Origin: Oscillospiraceae bacterium
GTDB lineage: Bacteria > Bacillota > Clostridia > Oscillospirales > Oscillospiraceae
Length of the DNA: 57,882 bases
Reading direction: 5' to 3'
Assembly: GCA_017540565.1 (NCBI GenBank)
Contig: JAFYAU010000040.1
Span: forward strand, 1-57,882
Part shown: one piece after another, positions 7,958 to 16,537 of the stretch
How the letters are laid out: each line of letters starts with the position of its first letter
Position numbering within the stretch: position 1 is the stretch's first letter
The notes under the pieces: generated by a model
Databases searched by the model: none
What the model saw: only the letters and a program-made list of their open reading frames with translations
What the model was told of the DNA's origin: nothing
Made by a program: the position numbers and the translations under genes

Positions 7958-8818
7958 ATGCTGAAGGACAATCCAAGAGGACGGTACGGCATCGACCAGT
8001 ACCGGCCGCCCCTGAACTACGAGCTGGCGGGAAGGACGTTCACGTTCGTGATGGACGACGGGATCGACGAACACATCGCATTTCTCGACGGAAAGACGCT
8101 GGAATGGAACTTCGAGGGCGAGGAGCCCCGAAGGGAGCCGTACGAGTGCCTGAAGGCCGACGATACGACATATCTGATGTGCTTCGAGATCGAAGGAGCC
8201 GAGAAGCGGACGGGGCAGACGTTCGTCATCGACCTGCAGAACATGCTCGTGACCCGTCTGACCGCCGTCAACGGGGAGGATCCGAAGGACCCCTATGTCA
8301 ACAACTCGTATTTCACCTTCGGGGCGATCCAGCGGCCGGACGGCACGGCGGAGGCAAGGCGCCACAGTTTCACCGACGAGATGGTGGGCACCTGCGTCCA
8401 GTGGTGCTACGGCATCTATACCACGGTGCACGTGTATTACTGCACCAGCTTCTACCGGATCACGTTCCCCCGGGACAGCGCGGCCAGCATCCCGGCCAAC
8501 GAGCAGCTGAGCAGTCTCGGCGCCCAGATGCCGTCCTCGGACGAACCGGCCACATACATCCGCATCAAGGACAACATGTATTTCGTGAACATCACGGAGA
8601 GGAATATGGAACGCGTCCTTGGAGAGAAGGGAAAGTTCCGCTGCAACGCCATGTGCTTCCTGCAGAACTACGACCGGATGTACATGGTGGGAAGGGCCTT
8701 CGGGGCCATGACGGAGGAGGGGAAGGATTCCCGGATCCGTCTCACCTTCGGCGCCTACGGCAAATTCGCGGAGGTCCCGGAAAGTTTTTTTACGGATCCC
8801 AATCCGTTCATCGTATGA
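7958..8818 (+). CDS. MoaF-like protein
   Basis: A 286-residue protein with two repeats of a beta-barrel-like pattern as in the MoaF family, which was first linked to molybdenum cofactor genes and is lipocalin-like. Seen: LAGRTFTFVMDDG and FLDGKTLEWNF in the first half, YLMCFEIEGAEKRTGQTFVI and DLQNMLVT closing it, and a second copy with YIRIKDNMYFVNITERN and CNAMCFLQNYDRMYMVGRAFG. A ligand pocket is expected from the fold. No molybdenum cofactor genes are in the window, so the name is a family label only. AAGGAGG precedes the start. It lies 52 bases after the previous gene, in the same likely operon. Confidence 0.6.
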   Translation: MLKDNPRGRYGIDQYRPPLNYELAGRTFTFVMDDGIDEHIAFLDGKTLEWNFEGEEPRREPYECLKADDTTYLMCFEIEGAEKRTGQTFVIDLQNMLVTRLTAVNGEDPKDPYVNNSYFTFGAIQRPDGTAEARRHSFTDEMVGTCVQWCYGIYTTVHVYYCTSFYRITFPRDSAASIPANEQLSSLGAQMPSSDEPATYIRIKDNMYFVNITERNMERVLGEKGKFRCNAMCFLQNYDRMYMVGRAFGAMTEEGKDSRIRLTFGAYGKFAEVPESFFTDPNPFIV

Positions 8819-8855
8819 CGTCCGGCGGCAACGGATGAGAAAGGAAAGGAACGAT

Positions 8856-9788
8856 ATGGAAATGACCTGGAAACAGCCCGACGACGGCTGCAGCTACTAT
8901 ACGCCCGAGGAGTTCGCGCAGTTCGGCGACGTGTTCTCGCCCGTCGAATTCGATTCCTCGTATATCCGCAGAAAACACCTGGATATCCCCTACGGAACGC
9001 TGCCCGAGCAGAAGCTCGACCTGTACCTGCCCGACGAGGGCGAGGGCCCCTGGCCGGTGATCTTCTACGTCCACGGCGGCGGCTGGTCGATGGGCACCAA
9101 GACGCTGGGCGCGGTCACCTGCGTGATCGGGGCCCTGGAAAAAGGGTACGCGGTCATCGCGCCGGACTACCGGCTGGCGCCGGTCGTCACGTTCCCTGAA
9201 TTCATCTTCGACATCAAGACGGCCGTCCGCTGGGCAAGGGCCCACGCGGCGGACTACGGCCTCGACCCGGAGCGCTTCGGGATGATCGGGGACTCAGCGG
9301 GAGGACATATCACGCTGATGATGGGCTTTACCGCGGGTCATCCGGAATACGAGGGCGAGCAGTACGGCTGGCCGGGCGTTTCCAGCGCGGTGCAGGCGAT
9401 CTGCGACATGTACGGACCGTCCGACCTGGCCGCCGACGAGACGGCGTGGTACCGTGAATCCAAAGTGAAGCGCTTCCCGTCGCTGTTCGGAGGAAACATA
9501 TACCTGACGGCGTTCGGAACGGACAACAGGAATCTTCTGAAGCTGATCAGCCCGATCTCCTTTGTGACGGAGGACATCCCTCCCGTGATGATCCAGCAGG
9601 GGCATGAGGACGGCATCGTGCCGTATCAGCACAGCGAGATCCTGGCGGAGAAGATCGCCGCCGTCTGCGGCCCCGACCGGGTGGAATGCCACATATACGA
9701 GGGCCGCAACCACTCCGACCCGGCCTTCCTGACCGAAGAGAGCGTCCGCCAGGTGGTGGACTTCTTCGACAGAAAGCTGAAGAATTGA
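8856..9788 (+). CDS. Alpha/beta-hydrolase, HSL-type carboxylesterase
   Basis: A 310-residue esterase/lipase of the hormone-sensitive-lipase branch. The oxyanion-hole motif HGGGW is at residues 73-77, the nucleophile elbow GDSAG at 145-149 (Ser147), the acid is in the GHEDGIVPYQHS segment, and the catalytic His in GRNHSDP. These enzymes hydrolyse short acyl or aryl esters. No signal peptide, so it is cytoplasmic. ATG 8856 is chosen because AAGGAAAGGA sits just upstream; an in-frame ATG at 8835 has no good site. The conserved YRLAPVVTFPE segment supports the assignment. Substrate unknown. Confidence 0.88.
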   Translation: MEMTWKQPDDGCSYYTPEEFAQFGDVFSPVEFDSSYIRRKHLDIPYGTLPEQKLDLYLPDEGEGPWPVIFYVHGGGWSMGTKTLGAVTCVIGALEKGYAVIAPDYRLAPVVTFPEFIFDIKTAVRWARAHAADYGLDPERFGMIGDSAGGHITLMMGFTAGHPEYEGEQYGWPGVSSAVQAICDMYGPSDLAADETAWYRESKVKRFPSLFGGNIYLTAFGTDNRNLLKLISPISFVTEDIPPVMIQQGHEDGIVPYQHSEILAEKIAAVCGPDRVECHIYEGRNHSDPAFLTEESVRQVVDFFDRKLKN

Positions 9789-9816
9789 CGAACCATACCT
9801 GCAGGAGGCAACGACA

Positions 9817-10479
9817 GTGGAAAGAACGATCAGAGTGACGGGCCGGGGAAAGCTCTCCGTGCCCCCGGATACGATCCGCCTGCCGGTCACGGCGGAGGGG
9901 CGGTATCCCGATTACGCGGAGGCGATGAGGCATTCCGCGGAGGATACGGAGTCCGTGCGTGCCGCCGTCGTTGCGGCGGGCCTCGACCCGAAGGACCTGA
10001 AGACGGCGCATTTCGGGATCAATACCGAATACGAGAGCGTGCAGGACAAGGACGGCAACTGGATCCAGCGCTTCGCCGGATACCGGTACGAGCACCGGAT
10101 GACGATCCGGTTCCCGCTGGACAGCGACCGGCTGTCTCGGGTGATGGAGCGGATGTCGCGCTGCCCGGCCGCCGCCAGTTTCTATATCGAGTACACGGTA
10201 AAGGACCCCGAGAAGGTCCGGAACCGGCTGCTGAAGCAGGCGGTCTCGGATTCCCGTAAAAAGGCGGAGACGCTGACGCGCGCGGCCGGTGTGACGCTGG
10301 GGGACGTCGTCAGCATCGACTACTCCTGGGGAGAACTGGAGATCCGGTCGCGGCCGATGAACGCGGTCATGATGGACAAGGCGGCCATGCCCGAAGAGGC
10401 AGGCGGCTTCGGCATGTCCATGGAGCCGGAGGATATTTCCGTAGAGGATACCGTCACGGTCGTCTGGTCGATCCGGTAA
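9817..10479 (+). CDS. SIMPL domain (DUF541) protein
   Basis: A 220-residue protein built around one SIMPL/DUF541 domain: VTGRGKLSVPPDTIRLPVTA at the start, YAEAMRHSAEDTESVRAAV, then ASFYIEYTVKDPEKVRNRLL and the conserved AVSDSRKKAETLTRAAG near residue 145. Family members are often periplasmic or membrane-linked and oligomeric, but this copy has no signal peptide. The function is not established. The start is GTG 9817 with an AGGAGG about 9 bases upstream. It sits 28 bases after the esterase and 4 bases before the Nudix gene, so it is probably co-transcribed. Confidence 0.85.
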   Translation: MERTIRVTGRGKLSVPPDTIRLPVTAEGRYPDYAEAMRHSAEDTESVRAAVVAAGLDPKDLKTAHFGINTEYESVQDKDGNWIQRFAGYRYEHRMTIRFPLDSDRLSRVMERMSRCPAAASFYIEYTVKDPEKVRNRLLKQAVSDSRKKAETLTRAAGVTLGDVVSIDYSWGELEIRSRPMNAVMMDKAAMPEEAGGFGMSMEPEDISVEDTVTVVWSIR

Positions 10480-10483
10480 GCGC

Positions 10484-10906
10484 ATGGCGGAAGGATCGGA
10501 GAGAAAGACCGTCCGGGTCGTTGCTGCCGTCATCCTGAAAGACGGCCGCGTCTTCGCCACCCAGCGCGGCTACGGGCCGTACAGGGACTGGTGGGAGTTC
10601 CCGGGAGGGAAGATCGAAACAGGGGAGACCCCCGAGGAGGCCCTGCGGCGGGAGATCCGTGAGGAACTGGACACAGAGATCCGCGTGGGGGATCTACTGG
10701 AGGAAGTGGAGTACGACTATCCCGAATTCCATCTGAGCATGATATGCTTCCTGGCGGACGTGATCTCCGGGCATCTGGTGCTCCGGGAGCATGAGGATGC
10801 GCGGTGGCTGCCGCCGGACAGGCTGGACGAGGTTCACTGGCTCCCCGCGGACCTGGCCGTCATCCGGCACCTGAAGGAACTCATGAAAAGGGAAGAAGAA
10901 CTATGA
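10484..10906 (+). CDS. Nudix hydrolase, MutT/NudG-like
   Basis: A 140-residue Nudix protein. The Nudix box occupies residues 42-64: GKIETGE, then the REIREEL core with its metal-binding Glu residues. The early part VAAVILKDGRVFATQRGYGPYRDWWEFPGG is typical of (8-oxo-)dGTP/CTP pyrophosphohydrolases of the MutT/NudG type, which clean oxidised nucleotides from the pool. The last residues (WLPADLAVIRHLKEL) match the usual C-terminal helix. The start lies 4 bases after the SIMPL gene, and a good terminator follows. Exact nucleotide preference cannot be read from the sequence. Confidence 0.9.
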   Translation: MAEGSERKTVRVVAAVILKDGRVFATQRGYGPYRDWWEFPGGKIETGETPEEALRREIREELDTEIRVGDLLEEVEYDYPEFHLSMICFLADVISGHLVLREHEDARWLPPDRLDEVHWLPADLAVIRHLKELMKREEEL

Positions 10907-10911
10907 TCAGA

Positions 10912-10947
10912 GCGGCGCAGACATATTCATGTCCTGCGCCGCCTTTT
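10912..10947 (+). terminator. Terminator after the Nudix gene
   Basis: A GCGGCGCAG/CTGCGCCGC stem extended by ACAT/ATGT around an ATTC loop, then CTTTT. It closes the 6.87-10.9 kb transcript and separates it from the AbiE pair. Confidence 0.85.
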
Positions 10948-10972
10948 CAAAACCTCCAAAGCAAAATAATAC

Positions 10973-11001
10973 TTGATTTGCTCCAGCAAATGCATTATAA
11001 T
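10973..11001 (+). promoter_or_regulatory. Promoter of the AbiE pair
   Basis: TTGATT at 10973-10978 and a perfect TATAAT at 10996-11001, spaced 17 bases. The -10 box is the loop of an 8-bp palindrome, see the operator entry. Confidence 0.82.
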
Positions 11002-11009
11002 TGCATTTG
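10976..11009 (+). promoter_or_regulatory. Nested palindromes over the AbiE promoter, likely AbiEi operator
   Basis: Two inverted repeats share an arm: ATTTGC/GCAAAT (10976-10981 with 10986-10991) and CAAATGCA/TGCATTTG (10987-10994 with 11002-11009). The second encloses the -10 box. AbiEi antitoxins are known to bind inverted repeats in their own promoters and repress them, so this is the probable autoregulatory site. Confidence 0.65.
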
Positions 11010-11020
11010 GTGGTGAAAAT

Positions 11021-11614
11021 ATGATAAATACTACTTCAATGCTCCTTCAGAAGTACCGTTCCTACAATAACCCGGCGGCAAAGATCGGAAGGATGGTAAA
11101 GAAGGGAGAACTGATCCCGATCATCCGGGGGATTTACGAAACGGACCGGTCAGTACCCGGGTACTGCCTTGCGCAGATCATATACGGTCCGTCCTATCTG
11201 TCTTTCGAATATGCGCTTGGATGGCATGATCTGATCCCCGAAGCCGTGTATGTCTATACTTCCGCGACATGCGGAAAGCGGAGAAAGAAGCAGTATCACA
11301 CGCCCTTCGGCGTTTTTACCTTCCGGGATGTGCCTGCCGCCGCCTTTCCTTACGGAACGACCCTCCATGTAGAGAATGAATACGGGTATGTGATCGCCAC
11401 ACCGGAGAAAGCGGTATGCGACAAGCTCTATACCGTCTCTCCCTGCGCGAACAGAAAGGAACTGAGCGAACTTCTGTTCGATAATCTGAGGATCGATGAA
11501 TCGGATTTCCGGAATCTGGATCTGAAGGAGATGGCGGAGCTGGCCGGCTTATATCAGACGGCGAACCACCGACTGCTGGTATCACTGATTAAGGAGATGG
11601 AGCGGCATGGATAA
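11021..11614 (+). CDS. AbiEi-type antitoxin / transcriptional regulator
   Basis: A 197-residue protein in the position and size of the AbiEi antitoxin of type IV toxin-antitoxin systems. The N-terminus is a short winged-helix-like region (SMLLQKYRSYNNPAAKIGRM then VKKGELIPIIRGIYE). The C-terminal domain has YGPSYLSFEYALGWHDLIPE, the conserved promoter of the AbiEi fold, and VIATPEKAVCDKLY near residue 125. AbiEi neutralises its toxin without binding it and represses the operon. Start ATG 11021 has GGTGG 6-10 bases upstream; an upstream in-frame ATG lies inside the promoter. The stop overlaps the toxin gene by 8 bases. Confidence 0.85.
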   Translation: MINTTSMLLQKYRSYNNPAAKIGRMVKKGELIPIIRGIYETDRSVPGYCLAQIIYGPSYLSFEYALGWHDLIPEAVYVYTSATCGKRRKKQYHTPFGVFTFRDVPAAAFPYGTTLHVENEYGYVIATPEKAVCDKLYTVSPCANRKELSELLFDNLRIDESDFRNLDLKEMAELAGLYQTANHRLLVSLIKEMERHG

Positions 11615-12500
11615 CATCATCAGACAGATGCTGGGTCAGTATGACGCTCTGGATCTGAACGAGAAGGAAAACCGGATCAAGGAGATCGTTCAGGAGATCA
11701 TTCTGTGCGGACTCTCCCGCGCGGGATTCTTTCAGACGGCGGCATTCTACGGAGGCACGGCGCTGCGCATCTTCCATGGCCTCGACCGTTTTTCGGAAGA
11801 TCTGGATTTTTCCCTGGCCGCTCCGGACACTGGGTTTCAGCTGGAAAAATACCTGCCGGCGGTGGAAAAGGAACTCATGACATACGGTCTTCGTTTCAGT
11901 TTTGAAACGAAAATGAAGAAAAACAGATCGGACATACAGTCGGCATTTGTCAAAGGCAATACAAGAGAGCACATCCTGCTGTGCTACGCAGACGAGACGC
12001 TGGCGCGGTCGGTCGCGGGATCCAGGATGATCAAGGTCAAGTTCGAAGTGGATACGACACCGCCTCCGTATGCGGGGTTCGAGCATCGCTACAGACTGGT
12101 GCCGATTCCTTATGAGATCACGCTGTATGACATGCCGTCGCTTTTTGCAGGGAAGATCCATGCCGTGCTTTGCCGCGCATGGCAGAACAGGATCAAAGGA
12201 AGGGATCTTTACGACTACGTTTTTTATCTCTCCAGATCGACCCCGGTGAATCTGAGACATCTGAACGCCAGACTGATGGACTCAGGATTCAAGGGGGCGA
12301 GGGAAGATATGACGCTGGAAGAGATCAAGGAGATCCTGTGCCGCCGCTTCGAAGTCCTGGACTATGAGAGCGCGAAAGCCGATGTACATCCCTTCATCGG
12401 CAGTGATGCGCCGCTCGCCGTATGGAGCAGCGACTTCTTCCGGTCCATCACCGGAGATCTTACGGAGCAGAAAAGAAACGACAGGGTTCACGAGCGCTGA
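11607..12500 (+). CDS. AbiEii-type nucleotidyltransferase toxin
   Basis: A 297-residue nucleotidyltransferase of the AbiEii/AbiGii family, the toxin of AbiE-type abortive infection systems. The catalytic signature is visible: FYGGTALRIFHGL at residues 48-58, then RFSEDLDFSL at 61-70, whose two Asp bind the metal. A later segment IKVKFEVDTTPP supplies the third acidic residue, and FAGKIHAVLCRAWQNRIKGRDLYD near 185-208 is typical. Family toxins add nucleotides to tRNA and stop growth, which limits phage spread. It starts inside the end of the antitoxin gene. Codon use is slightly more AT-rich than the neighbours, consistent with acquisition. Confidence 0.9.
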   Translation: MDNIIRQMLGQYDALDLNEKENRIKEIVQEIILCGLSRAGFFQTAAFYGGTALRIFHGLDRFSEDLDFSLAAPDTGFQLEKYLPAVEKELMTYGLRFSFETKMKKNRSDIQSAFVKGNTREHILLCYADETLARSVAGSRMIKVKFEVDTTPPPYAGFEHRYRLVPIPYEITLYDMPSLFAGKIHAVLCRAWQNRIKGRDLYDYVFYLSRSTPVNLRHLNARLMDSGFKGAREDMTLEEIKEILCRRFEVLDYESAKADVHPFIGSDAPLAVWSSDFFRSITGDLTEQKRNDRVHER

Positions 12501-12538
12501 AACGGGACAGATGGGACGGGAATTCTGTGATACAGAAA

Positions 12539-12569
12539 AGCGGACACGCCGGAAATCGGCGTGTCCGCT
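12539..12569. terminator. Terminator between AbiE and the 2-enoate-reductase-like gene
   Basis: A perfect 13-bp stem AGCGGACACGCCG with a GAAAT loop. On the minus strand it is followed by TTTTCTG, so it ends the convergent minus-strand operon; on the plus strand the T-tract is poor. Confidence 0.78.
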
Positions 12570-12593
12570 GTCATATATCCCTGAAAAGGCCGG

Positions 12594-14531
12594 TCAGAAG
12601 ATGTCCCTGACGGCCGCGTCGGCCATGGCGGTGGCCTGCATGATGTTCTTCGGCGTGACGCTGTCACCGATCACGAAGAACTGAGGCGCGCACTCCCGCA
12701 GGGACCAGGCCTCTTCGGAAAGCGGCCTCTGGCCCATGGCGCACACCACGGTGTCCGCTGGGACGAAGACGCCGCCTTCGCCCTCCACGCCGTCCGGCCG
12801 GACGGCTGTGGCGCGGACGCCGAGACGCGTCTCGATGCCCAGTTCGCGGATCTTCAGGTCCAGGGCGGTCTGATGCAGGATGTTCCCGCCGCTGTTGAGC
12901 GCGTGGGCCATCTCCACGATGCAGACCTTTCTGCCCAGCTGGGCCAGGTAGATGGCCAGCTCGGTGCCCACCAGCCCGCCGCCCAGGACGGCGACGCGCC
13001 CGCCGGCCAGCGAGGTATCCGCATAGATCTCCTCGGCCGTAAGCGTGCTCTCGATGCCAGGAACAGGCGGACGGAAGGGGACCGCGCCCACGGAAGCGAT
13101 GATCACGTCGGCCCCGACGGAGTCGGCGTAAGCTTTCGTGACCTCCGTGTTCAGGCGGATCTCCGCGCCGGAACTCCGGACCTTTCTCTCCTGGTACTCC
13201 AGATAGGCCCGGATCTTTTTCTTGAAGGGGACGGACTCCTCGCACTTCAGGGCGCCGCCCAGACGTCCGGACTTCTCGCACAGGATGACTTTATGGCCCC
13301 GCTCCGCGGCCTCGATGGCTGCCTGCATGCCTCCGATCCCGCCGCCGGCGACGAGCACGGTGCGGGAGGGAACAGCGGGGGATTCATGTTTCTTCTCCGC
13401 CTCGCGCCCGATCTCCGGATTGACGGCGCAGAAGATCTGCCCGTTGGTGATCAGGTGGCTGAAGCAGGCGAGGCACCGCAGGCAGGGGCGGATCTCCTCG
13501 GGACGTCCGGCGCGGGCCTTGCGCGGCAGATCGGGGTCCGCCATCAGCGCGCGGGCGATCTCGATGACGTCGGCCTTTCCGGAGGCAATGATGTCCTCCA
13601 GCAGATCCGGGTCGGAGTGGGCTCCCACGGTGGCGATCCGGCTCTCCCGGATGTGGGGCTTTATGGCCGCGGCGTACTTCACGTTGCAGCTGTCCTCCAT
13701 GAAGATGCTCGGATGCGTCACGGTGAAGACGTCGGGGTTCTCGTGGTGGCCGGCGGATACGTGGATCAGGTCCACGTGCCCGTCGAGCATCTTCGCGATG
13801 GCGATGCCCTCGTCCAGGTCGTAGCCCGCCGGCGTCACCTCGGAGCCGGAGATGCGGATCTCGACGGGGAATCCGGGGCCGACGGCCTTCCGGACGGCGT
13901 CGCAGACTGCCAGCGGGAAGCGCATGCGGTTCTCGAGGCTGCCGCCCCAGCGGTCCTTTCTCAGGTTGACTTTGCTGGACATGAACTGACTCAGCAGCCA
14001 GCCGTGGCCGCCGTGGATCGTGACCATGCCGCAGCCGCAGGCTTTGGCGAACGCGGCCGCGCGGGAGTACTTTTCCACCGTCTCCCAGATCACATCCTCC
14101 GGCATCTCCAGATACTCCAGGCCGTTGGCGTCGACGCCGGCGCAGGGCCCGTAGATCGCGTGCCCTTCGCCCGCAGAATGATAGCTGTACCGGCCGCCGT
14201 GCTGCAGCTCGACGGAGCAGACCGCCCCGTGGCGGCGCACCGCCGCGGTCAGGCGGTTGAGCGGCGTGTGGTTCGACGGGTCGTCCAGACGGATCATGGG
14301 CTCTCCGAACATGCCGTGTACGGAATCCACCACGCAGTCGCCGAGGCAGACGGAGGCGGCGCCTCCGATCGCCTTGCGCTCATAGAAGGCGGTGTAGTTG
14401 TCGTCCGGATGGAAACGGGGATCCAGATTCCTGCCGGACATGGGGGACGAAAACAGGCGGTTGCGGAACACGGTCCGCCCCAGCGTGACCGGTTCGAACA
14501 GGTGTGGGTATCTGAAGGTATCGGATGACAT
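12594..14531 (-). CDS. 2-enoate / 2,4-dienoyl-CoA reductase-like flavoprotein
   Basis: A 645-residue multi-cofactor oxidoreductase. Residues 1-345 are an Old-Yellow-Enzyme barrel binding FMN (HLFEPVTLGRTVFRNRLFSS, GMVTIHGGHGWLLSQFMS with catalytic His). Then a four-Cys [4Fe-4S] site in CLRCLACFSHLITNGQIFC. Then an FAD domain (VLVAGGGIGGMQAAIEAA) and an NAD(P)H domain (VAVLGGGLVGTELAIYLAQ). This is the layout of 2-enoate, dienoyl-CoA and bile-acid BaiCD/BaiH-type reductases of gut anaerobes, which reduce activated C=C bonds. Substrate cannot be told. AAGGAGA precedes the start. It follows the aminopeptidase gene by 39 bases and may be last in the prfA operon. Confidence 0.85.
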   Translation of the reverse strand: MSSDTFRYPHLFEPVTLGRTVFRNRLFSSPMSGRNLDPRFHPDDNYTAFYERKAIGGAASVCLGDCVVDSVHGMFGEPMIRLDDPSNHTPLNRLTAAVRRHGAVCSVELQHGGRYSYHSAGEGHAIYGPCAGVDANGLEYLEMPEDVIWETVEKYSRAAAFAKACGCGMVTIHGGHGWLLSQFMSSKVNLRKDRWGGSLENRMRFPLAVCDAVRKAVGPGFPVEIRISGSEVTPAGYDLDEGIAIAKMLDGHVDLIHVSAGHHENPDVFTVTHPSIFMEDSCNVKYAAAIKPHIRESRIATVGAHSDPDLLEDIIASGKADVIEIARALMADPDLPRKARAGRPEEIRPCLRCLACFSHLITNGQIFCAVNPEIGREAEKKHESPAVPSRTVLVAGGGIGGMQAAIEAAERGHKVILCEKSGRLGGALKCEESVPFKKKIRAYLEYQERKVRSSGAEIRLNTEVTKAYADSVGADVIIASVGAVPFRPPVPGIESTLTAEEIYADTSLAGGRVAVLGGGLVGTELAIYLAQLGRKVCIVEMAHALNSGGNILHQTALDLKIRELGIETRLGVRATAVRPDGVEGEGGVFVPADTVVCAMGQRPLSEEAWSLRECAPQFFVIGDSVTPKNIMQATAMADAAVRDIF

Positions 14532-14570
14532 GGGAGAGTCTCCTTCCGCTGCGGATGTCGTGTCGGGCGC

Positions 14571-15941
14571 TCAGCGCTCCTCGTAGACGGCCTTCACGGC
14601 CCGGTAGGTCATGTAGCAGTCATTGACGGCGACGGCCTCATACGGCGCGTGCATGCTCAGCACGGGCACGCCGGCGTCGATCGTCTCGATGTTGCGGTTG
14701 GCCATGAACTTGGCGATCGTTCCGCCGCCGCCCTGGTCCACCTTGCCGAGCTCCGCCATCTGCCAGGTCACCCCGGCCTTAGCGAAGATGCGGCGGACGG
14801 TGCCCACGGTCTCGGCGGACGCGTCGTTGGAGCCGGACTTGCCCCTGGCGCCGGTGAACTTCAGGATGCCGACGCCGTAGTTGCACTTGGCGTTGTTGCG
14901 CTTCTCGGACACCTCGGGGAAGTTGGGGTCGAAGGCGTTGCACACGTCGGCGGACAGGCAGAAGCTCTGCTCGAAGCAGCGGCGCAGGCTGACGCCCTGG
15001 CTCTCGCACAGGTCCTGCATGAAGAACTCAAAGGCCGTGGACTGGCTGCCGGTGACGCCGTCGGAGCCGACCTCCTCCTTGTCCGTGAGGATGCAGACCG
15101 CGGTGCGCTCGGGCACGGGGATATCGAAGATGGCCTTCAGTTCCGCCCACGCGCAGGAACGGTCGTCGTGGCCGTAGGAGGCGATCATGGAGCGGTCGAG
15201 GCCCAGGTATCTGGCCCTGAAGGCGGGCACGGCGCAGATCTCGGCGGAGATGAAGTCCTCCTCGCACAGGCCGCAGCGCTCGTGGATCAGCTCGAGGACC
15301 TTCGCCTTGAAGCGCTCATCGCCCTCGGACACGGGCGTGCTACCGATGAACACGTTCAGGTTCTCGCCGGTGAAGAGGTCGGCGGCCGTCTTCTTGACCT
15401 GGTCGGCGGCCAGATGGGGCAGCAGGTCTGTGATCATGAAGATGGGGTCGTCCTCGTCCTCGCCGATGCTGATCTGCACGGTAGAACCGTCGGCCCGCAC
15501 GGCCACGCCGTGGAGGGCCAGGGGGATGGTGACCCACTGGTACTTCTTAATGCCGCCGTAGTAATGGGTCTTCAGCAGGGCCATCTCGCCGTCCTCGTAG
15601 AAGGGGAGCTGCTTGAGATCCAGACGGGGGGAATCGATGTGCGCGCCGGCGATGTTGCAGCCGTGGCTCAGGTCCTGGCGGCCGATGACGGCGAGGGTCA
15701 TGGACTTGCCGCGGTTGACGGAGTAGATCCGGTCGCCCGGCTTCAGTTCCATGCCGGGGACGTAGGGGACGAAGCCGGCCTTCTCCGCCTCCTTCACGGC
15801 GTACGCGACGCATTCGCGCTCGGTCTTGCCGGCGTTCAGGAAGGCGATGTAGGAGTCGGCGTAGGCGCCGGCCTCCCGTTTTTCGCTTTCGTCCATCTTT
15901 TCCGCCAGATGGGTCTGTTTGTAGAAGATGTTTTCGCTCAT
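14571..15941 (-). CDS. M18 family aminopeptidase
   Basis: A 456-residue metallopeptidase of family M18 (aspartyl aminopeptidase-like), which removes N-terminal residues in the cytoplasm with two zinc ions. Seen: AGAHIDSPRLDLK (first metal His and Asp), LTDKEEVGSDGVTGSQS (catalytic Glu pair), and VPVLSMHAPYEAVAVND near the C-terminus (last His). Length is normal. The start ATG 15941 overlaps the coaE stop by four bases; GTGAGG lies upstream. A longer in-frame ORF to 16049 is only the coaE region in another frame. Confidence 0.92.
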   Translation of the reverse strand: MSENIFYKQTHLAEKMDESEKREAGAYADSYIAFLNAGKTERECVAYAVKEAEKAGFVPYVPGMELKPGDRIYSVNRGKSMTLAVIGRQDLSHGCNIAGAHIDSPRLDLKQLPFYEDGEMALLKTHYYGGIKKYQWVTIPLALHGVAVRADGSTVQISIGEDEDDPIFMITDLLPHLAADQVKKTAADLFTGENLNVFIGSTPVSEGDERFKAKVLELIHERCGLCEEDFISAEICAVPAFRARYLGLDRSMIASYGHDDRSCAWAELKAIFDIPVPERTAVCILTDKEEVGSDGVTGSQSTAFEFFMQDLCESQGVSLRRCFEQSFCLSADVCNAFDPNFPEVSEKRNNAKCNYGVGILKFTGARGKSGSNDASAETVGTVRRIFAKAGVTWQMAELGKVDQGGGGTIAKFMANRNIETIDAGVPVLSMHAPYEAVAVNDCYMTYRAVKAVYEER

Positions 15942-16537
15942 TTGAATTGCCTCACTTTCTCTGTGAAAAAACCGCGGCAGTAGCTCTCGAATTCTTCCGC
16001 GGTCCTGTAGTCGTTGACGAGCACGCAGTCGCAGTTCTCCCGGAACCACGCGTCGCTCTTCTGCGCGCGGATGCGCATCAGGGCGTATTCATGACCGATC
16101 CCGTCGCGCGCCATGATCCTCGCGGCCCGCGCCTCCTCCGGCGCGGTCACGGCGACGGTGCAGTCACACAGGCGCCCGAGCCCGCTCTCGATCAGGGCCA
16201 CGGCGTCGACGGCGGCGAGCGTTCCTCCGCAGGCCTCGTGCTCCGCCAGCAGGCGCTCCACCTTCCGGCAGACGAAGCCGTGGGTGATGGCGTTGAGATC
16301 CTTCAGCGCGGCCTCGTCGGAAAAGACGACGGCTCCCAGCGCCTTGCGCTGCAGTTCGCCGTTCACCACGGTGCCGGGGAATCTCGCCTCGATCCCGGAC
16401 AGCATCTCCGCGCTGGTCTGCGTCAATCCGTGATAGACCTCGTCGCAGTCGATCACGAGGCCTCCCAGGTCCCGGATCGCGTTGAGCGCCGTGGTCTTTC
16501 CCGTGCCGGTCCCTCCGGTCAGTCCGAATACGGTCAT
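15938..16537 (-). CDS. coaE: Dephospho-CoA kinase
   Basis: A 199-residue kinase that phosphorylates dephospho-CoA, the last step of coenzyme A synthesis. The P-loop GLTGGTGTGKTT is at residues 5-16, followed by LGGLVIDCDEVYHGLT (substrate Asp), AITHGFVCRKVERLL and the LID-like RAARIMARDGIGHEYALMRIRAQ. Length and motif order fit CoaE. Four-base overlaps with tsaC upstream and the aminopeptidase downstream indicate a coupled operon. Confidence 0.92.
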   Translation of the reverse strand: MTVFGLTGGTGTGKTTALNAIRDLGGLVIDCDEVYHGLTQTSAEMLSGIEARFPGTVVNGELQRKALGAVVFSDEAALKDLNAITHGFVCRKVERLLAEHEACGGTLAAVDAVALIESGLGRLCDCTVAVTAPEEARAARIMARDGIGHEYALMRIRAQKSDAWFRENCDCVLVNDYRTAEEFESYCRGFFTEKVRQFK

